Assembly (NCBI GenBank): GCA_028015205.1
Contig: CM051520.1
Span: 7,164,501-7,228,500, forward strand
DNA from: Mytilisepta virgata
Lineage: Eukaryota; Mollusca; Bivalvia; Mytilida; Mytilidae
DNA: 64,000 bases
Direction: 5' to 3'
The notes beneath the pieces were generated by a model, which was not told the DNA's origin, did no database searches, and was given only the letters and a program-made list of their open reading frames with translations. Each line of letters opens with the position of its first letter. Within the stretch, counting starts at the first letter, position 1. Positions 47,388-57,927 of the stretch are shown here, piece by piece. The position numbers and the translations under genes were made by a program.

Positions 47388-47555
47388 CATTTTCTACTTA
47401 CCACCTGAGAAATATACATACGGATATTACTTTCCTTACCAGTCCAGACTTTGCAATTAAAATAAAACATCTAGATGACGTAGATACTTCCAACCGGAAC
47501 TACGTCACCTACATGCTTTACTTTACCTGTACCCCAGTTTTATTTTTTTTGCGCC
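47388..47555 (+). repeat. DIRS left inverted terminal repeat
   Basis: The sequence from TTTTCTACTTACCACCTGAG to the CCCCAGTTTT stretch is complementary to 51439-51595 with a few differences. It contains 'gacgtagatacttccaaccgg' near 47478. Confidence 0.85.
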
Positions 47556-47616
47556 AAAGAGTTCAGACGTTAAAAAATATATTCAAAGTTATTTAATTTT
47601 TTCAAAATTTACGATT

Positions 47617-48650
47617 ATGAGAAGTGAAGGCTCGGATGCCTATGTTGAGGAAGACACTTCTTGTCTTAGAGGATGATGCAATGACCTCCGACAAAGTCAC
47701 TTCCTCTCCTGGGAAGAAAGGTAAGAAGCGTACTTCTTCTCGTAGTAAAAAAGACAATTTGTCAGACTTAGAAAGTCGTATGATGGCAAGAATTGAAGTA
47801 CAAGACAAACAAATTGATTCTATGAATACTAAAATGGGTAAATTGTTTGATTTACTACAAGGCAAGATAACTAATACCGGAAATGAAGTTCCAAGGTCAG
47901 AACATGAGAATCAAAATACGGTCACAGTCGAGGCATCAAGTGCTGCTCGCAGACCACTTATACCATTGAATAGTGCTATTAATGAGCATAAAAATAGCGG
48001 TGATGATTTAGAAACACTATCTGTTCGAATTTCGGATTCGGAATGTCAAAATAGTGGCTTTTTATTCAGTGGAAAGGGCTCTGAGATTTCTAGAAATTCT
48101 GATCATGATGATGTCAATACTTGTGACAGTAGATCAGTTTAAGTTAAATCTGGTGAACATGACAGGTTCCAGAAATATTTATCTAACAGAAATGAGAAAT
48201 CTTGTGAAACAGAGAAGCAAGATAAATCTGTGAACCATACTCTAGGTGACAAGTTTGGTCTTGATGCTTATACCTCTTTATTGACTGAGAAAACAGGTTT
48301 AGTGTTAGAACAAAATCAGATTGATGTTTTACGTGGTTCTTGGAGATCAGAGCCTCCCCACAAAATCACTAGTTATAAGGAAAATTATAGACAAAGTTTC
48401 CCAATAGATGCAAGTTGTCAGGAATACTTCAGTGTACCGACAATGGACAATACAGTAGAAAGTTTACTGATGAAAAGATATGGTCCAAGAGCTGCTTTTG
48501 GCAGAGTCCCAAGTTTATTTACTAAAGACTTGAAGTCTCTTGAAAGGCTAGCTTATCAGGGTCAAGTTGCGGCCCGCATAGGTTTGATCACAACTTGTTA
48601 TTTGCAACAAGCATTTGAGACCTGTGATAAATTTGAAACCTCTCAACCAG
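47617..48650 (+). pseudogene. DIRS gag-like gene, decayed
   Basis: One frame runs from about 47645 to the start of RT with a single stop at 48140-48142. The first part is lysine/serine-rich (KKGKKRTSSRSKK), then a coiled coil (RIEVQDKQIDSMNTKMGKL). The second part (48230-48620) matches the region usually found before RT in DIRS elements. The initiator is uncertain: an ATG at 47617 opens another frame that closes after 19 codons. The gag end appears fused to mid-RT near 48615, so sequence between them was probably deleted. Confidence 0.6.
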
Positions 48651-50219
48651 TATCTGAGGAAGCAACATTTCAAAATGGACACTTTAAAAAAAGTTTTGAA
48701 TCTAGTAAAACCCCAAGACTGGGCGTTGTCTCTCGATCTGAAAGATGCATATCTCCATATTCCAGTTCACAAAACACACAGAAAATTTATACGGTTTTGC
48801 ATACAAGGCAAATGTTACCAATTTGTAGCTCTGTGTTTCGGTCCTTCTCAAGCATCTCAAGTGTTCACAAAAATAATAACTGTAGTAGCAGCTCATCTGA
48901 GAATCCAAAACATAAGCCTAGCAACTTATTTGGAAGAGAAAATGCTAATTTCAGACAGAGAGAAAACACTCAGTCTTCTGATAAAATTGGGATTTATAGT
49001 AAATCTTCAAAAATCTTCTCTTATCCCATCACAAGAGATCACTTACATAGGGGCATTGTTCAATTTCAAGATGGAGTTAGTTTCTCCAACTATGGAAAGA
49101 ATTTTAAAGTTAGAAATGTTAGTGAGGAGCTTAATGAAGGGACACAATACGGCAAGAGATTATCTAATGTTGTTGGGTTTGATAGCGTCTTGCATAGAAT
49201 TGATCCCCAATGCACGTCTTTTTATGAGGCCTATCCAGTTGGACAGAGCAAACACTACCAAGGGCAAATCATTACACCAGTGGTCGGCAACCGTCACAAT
49301 AACAACAGATGCTTCAAAGACGGGGTTTGGGGGTCACATGAACAATCAGATTTTTCAAGAACAGAAACAACACATTAATCTGTTGGAATTGGAAGCTGTA
49401 ATTCGAACAGTACACCATTTCCTACCACAATTACAAAATCAAAATGTGCTGCTCAAATGCGACAACACAACAGTCGTTCAGTATGTGAACAAACAGGGGG
49501 GCACCAAGTCAATACACCTTTGTTACAAGACATGGCGTCTAATGAAAAGGGAAATTCAAAAAAATCTGACATTCAGAGCAGCTCATATAGCGGGAAAATT
49601 AAACTTTCTTGCAGATCATCTATCTCGAAAAAAAATACAACCCACAGAGTGGACACTGAACAACCAAGTAGTTCAATCAGTGTTTGCAATGTGGGGAGAA
49701 CCAACAATAGATTTGTTTGGCTCGGTACACAATCACAAGAGACCAGTGTTTTGTGCTTGGCTACCTCATCCCAGTGCTCTAGCAGTAGATGCTCTGTCGA
49801 TATTATGGGAAAAAATGTGGGCGTATGCTTTTCCACCAATATGTCTAATTCCAAAGGTATTAAAACACATGAGTCAGTTCAATTTTCGACTAATTCTGAT
49901 AGCTCCAATGTGGCCAAGAAGACATTGGTACACAGAGCTTCTTCAAAAATCAGTAGCAAGTCCAATAAAACTACCAACAAGGCAAAATCTACTGTATCAA
50001 CCAAAAACAACCATTTACCATCCAAATCCCGAAGTGTTCAACCTGACACCTTGGCTGCTCTCCAAAAAAATTTCAGAAATAAGGGATTTTCAAGAGAAAC
50101 TAGAAAGCTTCTCAGAGCATCATGGAGATCGGGCACACAGCAAGACTATGCTTGTAAATTCAAAAGATTTCATAGTTGGTGTAGTGAACGGGAAAAAGAT
50201 CCCTATGCAACTACTTTAG
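48615..50219 (+). pseudogene. DIRS reverse transcriptase-RNase H (inactive)
   Basis: This frame of 534 codons has RT from about residue 1 to 200, with VINLKPLN, then SLDLKDAYLHIPV carrying one catalytic Asp, then FGPSQASQVF. The position of the catalytic aspartate pair reads YLEEKM, both Asp replaced by Glu, so polymerase activity is lost. The RT front is missing. RNase H begins near TTDASKTGFGG and contains LLELEA and KCDNTTVVQYVN. The final part (IDLFGSVHNHK...) is the DIRS-specific domain often listed as methyltransferase-like. It overlaps the recombinase frame at its 3' end, as is usual in DIRS. Confidence 0.85.
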
Positions 50220-50992
50220 CAGAATGTGCAGATTTTTTATCTCATTTGTACACTTCAGGTTTACAATATCGTACTATAGCAGGTTATAGGTCAATGTTAT
50301 CTTCCTTGCTACCTCCAATAGATAATGTTCCAATTGGGCAACATCCCTATATTATTAGACTACTAAGAGGGGTTTTCAATTCTAGACCTCCTAAAGTAAA
50401 TTTAGTCCCAGAATGGGATTTACAAAAGGTCCTGGACATGTTGCAAAAGTCCCCTTTTGAACCTTTATTGAAAGCTGATATGAAATGTTAAACTTACAAA
50501 GTTGTTTTTCTTACAGCAATCACAACGTTCAGGAGATGTTCGGACATTCAAGCACTGAGGATAGGAGAGAGTTTTATAAATGTGCAAAAGAAAGGACTTG
50601 TTTTCTTGAGACCAGGTTTATCAAAACAAGATAGACCAAATCATTATAGAACTAAAATTTTTGTGCCTTACTTTGAACACAACAAAAAACTTGATCCTAA
50701 AAGAGCCATTGCGATATACTTGAAACGTACAGAAGAAGTAAGAAAAGATGAAGGAAAACTTTTCTTGTCAACTGTTAAACCTTTTAAACCAGTTACATCA
50801 CAAACAATTTCTAGGTGGATAGTGAATACGATCAAAATGGCATATGAAAATACAGATTTTAAAGTAAAAGCTCACAGTACAAGAGCAATTGGACCTTCAT
50901 GGGCCTTATTCAACGGTGCTAGTATGAAGAGTATTTTAGAGTCAGCTGACTGGTCTACAGATACAACTTTCATCAAGTTTTGAGAAATGTAG
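50030..50992 (+). pseudogene. DIRS tyrosine recombinase (inactive)
   Basis: The N-terminal SAM-like part runs to about 50488, where TAA interrupts the frame. The catalytic part continues in the same frame with TTFRRCSDI (first Arg) near 50528, HSTR (His-x-x-Arg) near 50875 and ADWSTDTTFIKF near 50950. The frame ends just where the nucleophilic Tyr should follow. The sequence beyond reads on in another frame (RNVDVKVL-like), so a small deletion removed the Tyr. This enzyme would integrate the circular DNA by site-specific recombination. Confidence 0.8.
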
Positions 50993-51269
50993 ATGTTAAG
51001 GTTTTATCCTAATATGTATATAACAGATTGTTTTTAAACTCACCAAAAAGACTGATATATTTTTACTGTGGTATGCAGTTCGAAAAAAAAAAGACAAAAA
51101 GACTAAAGAAAAGAAAAAAATAAAGACATTGTAAATATTGTATAGTGAACAGAAGAATGTTTTTAAAATGAACAAGTGGTATGAAGTAGAGATTATACTC
51201 AGGATGTAGAGATGCAGAGCCATAGAAAATTACCCTACCACCAGAGAGGTAAGGCTTTGTAATCTATCC

Positions 51270-51378
51270 GTATGTATATTTCTCAGGTGGTCAGTAGAAA
51301 ATGAATGAAATGAAATTCAAAATTTGTTTTCAAATTCAGATTTTATGAATGAAGTTTTCTACTTACCACCTGATAATT
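51270..51378 (+). repeat. DIRS internal complementary region
   Basis: 51275-51312 is complementary to the left outer end (47376-47412). 51318-51378 is complementary to the right outer end (51578-51637). The two pieces are joined within ATTC, giving the template for the circle junction. Confidence 0.85.
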
Positions 51379-51438
51379 ACCCACCATACCTCCCCACGTA
51401 AATTTTCTATAGTAGAATTAATGTTACAAAAAAATAGA

Positions 51439-51595
51439 AAAAACAAAACTGGGGTACAGTAAAGTAAAGCATGTAGGTGACGTAGTTCCGGTTGGAAGTA
51501 TCTCCGTCATCTAGATGTTTTATTTTAATTGCAAAGTCTGGACTGGTAAGGAAAGTAATTTCCGTATGTATATTTCTCAGGTGGTAAGTAGAAAA
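51439..51595 (-). repeat. DIRS right inverted terminal repeat
   Basis: Reverse complement of 47388-47555. The outer 40 bp (51596-51637) are unique to this side and are matched only by the internal complementary region. Confidence 0.85.
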
Positions 51596-51637
51596 CTTCA
51601 TTCATAAAATCTGAATTTGAAAACAAATTTTGAATTT

Positions 51638-52782
51638 GTTGAGAGTATATTTAGGTGTTAAGAGTTTTGAATGGTTGTACAATTGATAATATGCTATAAT
51701 TGTTTATATTCATCATTTATATGTATAATATTCATTTGTTAAAATACAGTTCTCTTAGAAGAAAAACTTTATTTTCTTTCAGACGCAAGGTGTTATGCAT
51801 AAACATATTTTTATTTTCATTAAAATATTGATTTAATTTAGTTTGTAGAATTTCAGTGCTTTTACCATTTAGAAATAACAAGAAAAGATAAAAGATATAT
51901 ATTTAGTCTTCAGACATTATGTAATTTGTCTATCAATAAGATGCTGTTCACTGCTCTGTGGGAGGAGGGGGGGGGGCAGTGGGTGTAACTTGACAATTTT
52001 ATGACCAAAGTGCGTCGGTGAACTTGAAACCCTACCCAAATTTATTAACGTTATATCGTATCTGTGACCCAAAATTATCCAGGAAAGCTAAAATTATATA
52101 CCTGAAATTATCCAAAAATAATAAAAGGCAGTTATCATGATGACATATTGATACATTTAACACTGTGAGTTACCCCTCTCTCCACCCCCATCTCCCCTGT
52201 TCACTGTTTAATGAGATCAGTCATTATTTAAAACATTCCAGATAGAAAGTTCTGGATATTTGTGAATTAAATATAATTAAACATTCATTGTAAAACATAG
52301 GAATACCACATATCTTATATGTAGATATGGGAACTGGTAATTCATATATGTTGAAGTACTCTACAATTTTTTTTCTAATTAGGAAGACTATATTCTTTAT
52401 AGCTAGGAAGGATGGAGATAGGGGAGAGGAACTTAATTTTCATTAGAAGAAACACAGTAATTCATGAAAATTATTTTGAGAAGTAAAACAATTTGACTGC
52501 TGGATTACTATATTGGTATCCCAAAATTGAAAGGACTTTGTAAAAAAACTGGACATAAGAAAGACTCAAATGATTTCGTAACAATTATGTGTTGTAAATA
52601 CTATTATGGTAAATTTGTATTGAATTTTCTATAGACAATTACTGACTGATTCATTATTACTTTTCTTTCGTATCACAATTCAGAAAAAATGACACAGAAA
52701 AATTGGTTTTGAAGAAGGAGTCTTATACTTTGAAAAGAAACTCTTTATGAAAAAATTTAAGTATCTGAACTTGTGCGCTTAC
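51638..52782. other. AT-rich DNA, no gene seen; probable intron
   Basis: No supported gene. If the transmembrane exon at 52783 is real, this stretch lies downstream of its donor and would be intronic. A short G-rich run occurs at 51961-51976. Confidence 0.35.
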
Positions 52783-52920
52783 CTGAAAAGACGTGTGTAC
52801 ATTTATTGCGATGATAACTGTAATAAACTGCTAAAATAACAGCTATACTAGTCAGAAAAACAGCAACTGCAGCAACTGCAACTAGTATCCATAGAACAAT
52901 ATTGTCCTGCTTTCGTGAAT
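52783..52920 (-). CDS. Transmembrane exon of an unidentified gene
   Basis: On the minus strand TTATTTATTTCAG (acceptor) is followed by a 138 bp open segment, then TTTTCAG with GTAAGCG (donor). Both introns are phase 1, so the exon is symmetric. It encodes a polar stretch (DSRKQDN), one strong membrane helix (IVLWILVAVAAVAVFLTS and on), then YYSYHRNKC. The charge pattern suits a type I receptor with the lysine/arginine side in the cytoplasm. Phase 1-1 membrane exons are common in modular receptors. No other exon of the gene is identified. The exon-like frames at 43161 and 29895 do not fit its phase. Confidence 0.6.
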
Positions 52921-52989
52921 CTGAAATAAATAAAATTATCATTTACCCCACAAAATATCTATCGTTTCTGTGTTGTTATCATTGTTATG

Positions 52990-53402
52990 TTGGTTTTCAA
53001 CATTTTAGGCCTTTAGCACAACTGATGAGTCGTTAATCGACGAAATGTGCACATCTTGTGCATCAAAAATGGTATCAAAGATATTTTTACCACTGAGTCC
53101 ATGCCGCTGCTGGTGGGTATCCCATGTTCAGTTACTAGTATTTCGATACTAGTCCGAAATTGATATTTACCATTTTCTGTAATAAAATTGTAAAATTTGT
53201 GAAAACTAAGGAGTATCTCCTTCAGGCATAGTTCCGTCCTTGGACAGTTTTGGCTTTACCCCTTTTGGTCATTTTGGTATGTGTGAATTTGCTCTTCAAG
53301 CTTTTGCGTTGTTATTTGGTTTTAATGAGCACAACTAATGAGTCATAAATCGACGAAAATTAATGTGCACATCTTGTGCACCAAAATTGGAATCAAAGAT
53401 AT
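52990..53402 (+). ncRNA. Two tandem hammerhead-like units
   Basis: Unit 1: CTGATGA at 53022-53028, stem II GTCG/CGAC, GAAA at 53042-53045, a 7 bp stem III (53045-53051 with 53057-53063, two wobble pairs) and the cleavage triplet ATC ending at 53064. These are the conserved hammerhead ribozyme elements. No stem I can be drawn from the immediate flanks, so activity is doubtful. Unit 2 starts 313 bp later (53335) with CTAATGA and an extended GAAAATTA, so it is degenerate. Tandem hammerhead units are known in Penelope-like elements and retrozymes. Relatives lie at 10576-11040 (antisense) and 60950-61085. Confidence 0.5.
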
Positions 53403-53510
53403 TATGTAGGTGCATCACTTTTGATTAAAAAACATAATAGTAAATAATAATGCTTTGACGCAGTTTGTATATATTTGTATTTATTGACAAACAGAGGTCT
53501 CATCAAAACA

Positions 53511-54700
53511 CTAGAGGCTTCCAGAAGTATATATTGTTCAACTGGCTTGTTGATGGTACAAAATGTATTTGACTTTTTACAGCTGTGGTTGCCATACTGG
53601 TTTACAATCTTGACATGAGTTTGAATAGGGACGTCCTAAGAAATACGTCAACAGGTTGATATACATTGCCTCAATAGTTTCAGAAAATATTTTGAAATAT
53701 ATTTTACTATATTTTCTTAGTTTTATAAACAGCAGCCATACTGGTCTTAGGTCCAAAACTCTGGCCATAATTTTGAAAATGGAACAGCTAATGAGCACTT
53801 TGCCAAATTCTGATCTCAATTGCCTTTAGTGCTTTCGGAGGATATCTTTAAATGGTGTTTTCTTTTGTCAGTAACAGCAGCCATATCGATCTTAGGTGCA
53901 GACCTCCAGACCCAATTGGAAAAGGGGACCAGCTATGGTCCACTCCAACAAAATGAAGGCTCAATTATTTTAAGTACAATAGGTCATATTGGTGCAAGGT
54001 CTGGACTCCTTGACACACTTTTTAAAGGGGACTACTTAGTGGCCATTTTACCAAACATAGGACTGTACTAGTGGCTTAAAAATAGATTTTGATTTTTTTT
54101 TCACTTGTTTTTCTATTGTTAGTAACAGCCGCCACATTGACCCAAGGTTTGTCCCTCAAGACACAATTCTGAAAGGGGACCACATAAGAAAACCATATTA
54201 TTTTAAGTTTCAACTAGCCCGGTGGTTAAAGAGGAGAAATGTTTTAAGTATTTTAGCAGACTTTGCTATTTTCAGAAGTCGCCAAACTGGTCCAAGTTCT
54301 GGATTGCAGGACATACGTGTGGAAGGACACCATAAAGGTACCATGCCTTTAGTGGCCCAGCAGTTTCAGAGGAGAAGATTTGTAAGTATCTTTCTTGATT
54401 TTTTTTCTCCTAATTTCATTAACAGCTGTCATTTTGATACAAGATCCGGATCCCCAGACACACATTTATTTGACAATTATCGTACATGTAGCTTATGATA
54501 ATTTTCCCTATTAGTTTCAGTGGAGAAGTTGTTAAATATTTTGCTGATTTTTATATTTACAATAACGGCGATCATATTGGGACAATTTGAAGAGGTCCAG
54601 ACTCTGGGACACAATTTTGAAAGAGGAACAGCCAAGGACAATTCCATCATGGATTAGGATCAACTGCACTATCAGATACAGAATACTTTTAAGTACCGGT
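53511..54700 (+). repeat. Dispersed repeat family A, diverged copy
   Basis: It starts ctagaggcttccag. Units carrying 'aacagcagccatactggtctta' or relatives occur near 53730, 53873, 54123, 54275, 54420 and 54565, each followed by 'gacacaattttgaaaggggacca'-like text. The right hairpin is not seen. Short frames across it are by-products. Confidence 0.65.
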
Positions 54701-55060
54701 ATCTTTTGAAGAATTCTCTACATTTTGTAACGAGGCATTAATGCTGTATTATCTATTTATTATTGTTTATTGTCTAAACTTTTCTTATTCATTTGTGTCA
54801 TTTGTTTATAAAAGCACTTTTAATTGTTAAAGGAACCAATTTAACATCTGAAATACACAAAATAAAATTATATGATCAAAAGTGGTCACATTTGGCAATA
54901 CCAACTGTATAGCAACATATGAAAATAAAGCTTTTTGACATACCATAATCATTAATTTACGTTAAACATACATGTACATACATGTATTTCATGTATGAAA
55001 TAGCTTATTTCATCCACTTAGGACATTTAGGAAGAATTTAATTTAAACAGTTGTAACGGT
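54701..55060. other. AT-rich DNA, no gene seen
   Basis: No supported feature. Confidence 0.4.
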
Positions 55061-55074
55061 TACTTAAGATAGGA

Positions 55075-56523
55075 AACAAGGATGATAAATGGAAATGTTG
55101 AGCTGTCAAATGAAAAGCATAATCGAAAGCTAACGTTCAAAGGACAAACCATGTTTGACGAAACAAGTGAACAATGACGAGAAAAGTGCGAAGATGAATG
55201 GTCTAAGCTGGAAGACCTGATGTTAAAATTCAAATCTTCTAGTAACACATTGGAAGATATTAGATTACTAAACAAAGATATAGAAGCTAAAGTTAATAAA
55301 TTGCTTCGCTGAGCGCAGCTGGATACGACCGCAGAGGTCCATCCCTGAACAATTGGGGCAAAAATGGACACAATATTCACGCTTGATACAGGTCTGAATT
55401 TTGATTGTAATTAATTATTTGACACATAATAGGTTTCTGACACAGAATAACTGTAGTCAAAGAACTTAGAATTGGTCATATGATTTGAATTTATATTCAA
55501 TTCTTTGCTTTTCGTGCAATACAATATGCTGTTGCGAAATAAACCACCCCCCCCCCCCCCCCCAACCCCCCTTTTTTTTTGCAAAAAAAAAATATTTGAA
55601 GAAATTTTCTTTTTAATTACTGAAATCTGAAATGAGAAAAAATTGTCCCCCCCCCACAATTTCCCCCCCCCTTAATTTTTTTCACCCCCCCCCTTTCATT
55701 TTTTCCAAAAAAAAGATTCTTCCCCTCAAGATATGGTCATAATCCCTATTCAAATTTCTCATGGAGTTTGCAAACATAATTACCCATTTAAATACATCAT
55801 AAAAGTATTAAAATAGAAAATTACATATGGCTTAAATTAATATTAATAAATAGTAACTTCTAAAAATAAATTGACAGCTATAAATCACCCAAAGACAATC
55901 TGCATTTCTTTATACATAATTTGCAAGCAGTTTAAGGGAGGTAATCGAATCATACACAACATTTTACTTTAAATGTGTTTGGATTACTTCCCTTACACCA
56001 AGATAATAACCAACAAGAAAAATGCTTAAAATTAAACTAAGTTTAATTTTGGACCCTTTGGACCTTAATGTAGACCAATTTGAAAACGGGACCAAAAATT
56101 AAGAATCTAAATACACGGTTAGATTCGGCATATCAAAGAACCCCAATAGTTCAATTTTCGATGAAATCAAACAGTTTAATTTTGGACCCTTTTGGCCCCT
56201 AATTCCTAAACTGTTGGGACCAAAACTCCCAAAATCAATCCCAACCTTCCTTTTGTTGTCATAAACTTTGTGTTTAAATTTCATAGATTTCTATTAACTT
56301 ATACTAAAGTTATAGTGCGAAAACCAAATGTCTTCGGAAGATGATGACGACGCCAACGTCATACCAATATACGACCGCAAAAATTTTGCGGTCGTATAAA
56401 AACTTTTGTCTTCGTTCAGAAGAATATAAATCTTATTTGACTAGAGTTAACACACCAGAAGCTAGACAACTGTGTTCCGATCAACATGAAAACTTTACAA
56501 AGTGTAATGAAACAGAAAATTGA
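55075..56523 (+). pseudogene. Decayed ORF split by a family C repeat
   Basis: Plus-strand coding text (about 55090-55300) contains one stop near 55176 and ends KDIEAKVNK. It resumes at 56400 as NFCLRSEEYKSYLTRVN and runs to a stop at 56521-56523. The predicted protein is charged and helical, like a retroelement gag or coiled-coil protein, but I do not recognise it. Removing the repeat and one ATAAA copy joins the two parts in frame. Confidence 0.45.
55301..56399 (+). repeat. Dispersed repeat family C, complete short copy
   Basis: The left end is TTGCTTCGCTGAGCGCAGC, a hairpin followed by 'tggatacgaccgcag'. The right end is the hairpin TACGACCGCA-aaaat-TTTGCGGTCGTA. ATAAA occurs on both sides. 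Inside are C-rich and A/T homopolymer runs (55548-55720) and one 'ttggacccttttggcccctaattcctaaactg' unit. It is non-coding. Confidence 0.75.
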
Positions 56524-56539
56524 TTAGTGAAATAAAGAA

Positions 56540-57254
56540 CTAGAGGCTCTCAAGAGCCTGTGTCGCTCACCTGTATCTACTGTGGTTTTTGAAATCATGT
56601 AAAATAAGGTTAAAATCATAATGAAAAGCATTAATAAATTGCTTTGCTGAGCGCAGCTGGGTATGACCACAGGGGTCCAACCCTGAACAGTTGGGGCAAA
56701 AATGGACACAATATTCGTACTTGATACAGGTCTGAATTTGGATTGTAATTAAATATTTGACACATAACAGGTTTCTGACACAGAATAACTGTAGTCAAAG
56801 AACTTAGAATTGGTCATATGATTTGAATTTATATTCAATTTTTTGCTTTTCGTGCAATACAATATGCTGTTGCAAATTGACCCCCCCCCCCCCCCCCAAA
56901 AAAAAACAAAAAAAAATTTACCCCTTTTTTTGCTTTTGTGCAATACACTATGCTGTTGTATATTGACCCCCCCTCTCCCCAATTTTTTTTTTTTTTTATT
57001 GTAACCCCCCCCCACACCCCCACCCTTCTTTTTTTGGCAAATAAGAATATTTGAAGAAACTTTCTTTTCAATTTCTGAAATCTGAAATGAGAAAAAATTG
57101 TCCCCCCCACAGTTTCTTATTTTGTTGGAGTTCTATTATGCGCTTTCATAAGAATGAAGTTGCGATTACAGGAGATATAGAACAAATTTTTAATCAATTT
57201 TGAGTATCAAATCATCATAGAGACTACCTGAGACTTTTTTAGGCCAGATGAGCT
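56540..57254 (+). repeat. Dispersed repeat family A with nested family C fragment
   Basis: The left end ctagaggctctcaagagcct is at 56540. A shortened right end 'aggccagatgagcta' is at 57241-57255. Between them, 56639 to about 57112 is a family-C left part (gctttgctgagcgcagc... and C/T/A homopolymer runs). Confidence 0.6.
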
Positions 57255-57914
57255 AAAATGGCCTTGTATTAATCGATTTATCACATATTTGGCCACTAAC
57301 AAGAACTATTTTTACTGCAGAATTAGATTTTCCCGTCGTTTTACCAGCGTATTGCTCTTACTACATGATCCGATGATTATTTACAGTTGGGTGGAAGTGA
57401 CATCAGTGATGCTCACGAGGGGGGAGATAAAATGTTATTGCCCTCGTATAATGTTATTGCCCCAGGGGCAGATAACATGCTACAAATTACGCTTTTATTA
57501 CACATGCAAAATCAGCGTTATTTCAATAAAATATAATTGAATGTTTGAAATATTACATATATTCCCTCTGCGGGGACTAAAGTATACACAAAGACGTGCA
57601 TGCATGTGTAAAAAGTAAGCTTTTTTGAGTAGCGATTATCTTTCCGGTTTGACTTAATGTAAAGACCTTTTAAACATTGTGCTTATTTTGACTTTCAGTT
57701 TTCTGTCAAAAAGATAATTGATTATTTTTGCAAATATTTAAAGGATGGAATGATATGTTGTGCTATCCTCTACAAACAGCAATACAATGGTTAAGTATTT
57801 AACATCGTACTATTTATTTCTGAAATTCCTTTTTAATCAGTAAACCTAGAGCATTGCACCCAAAACAAAATTAATCAGTATTGGAAATAAAATTGAATGC
57901 TGACATTTTTCATT
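57255..57914. other. AT-rich DNA, no gene seen
   Basis: No supported gene. The phrase 'gttattgccc' repeats at 57433-57490 around 'gggggagataaaatg', with no further structure. Confidence 0.4.
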
Positions 57915-57927
57915 GGATGGGTCTCGC

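Larger units (their letters stand above)
47376..51637 (+). mobile_element. DIRS-type tyrosine-recombinase retrotransposon
   Basis: Inverted terminal repeats (about 47388-47555 and 51439-51595) frame gag, RT-RNase H and tyrosine recombinase genes in overlapping frames. Just inside the right repeat, 51270-51378 is complementary to both outer ends joined together. This is the internal complementary region of DIRS1-type elements, used to form a circular DNA. No target duplication is expected or seen. The element is dead at RT and recombinase. Confidence 0.9.

Noticed and set aside
43161..52920. Joining the transmembrane exon to the exon-like frame at 43161-43452 as one gene
   Set aside because: The donor at 52783 is phase 1, but the 97-codon frame needs phase 0; in phase 1 the frame closes after about 14 codons.
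55548..57110. Minus-strand glycine-rich frames (GGGGG) as proteins
   Set aside because: They arise from C/T homopolymer runs in family C repeats.
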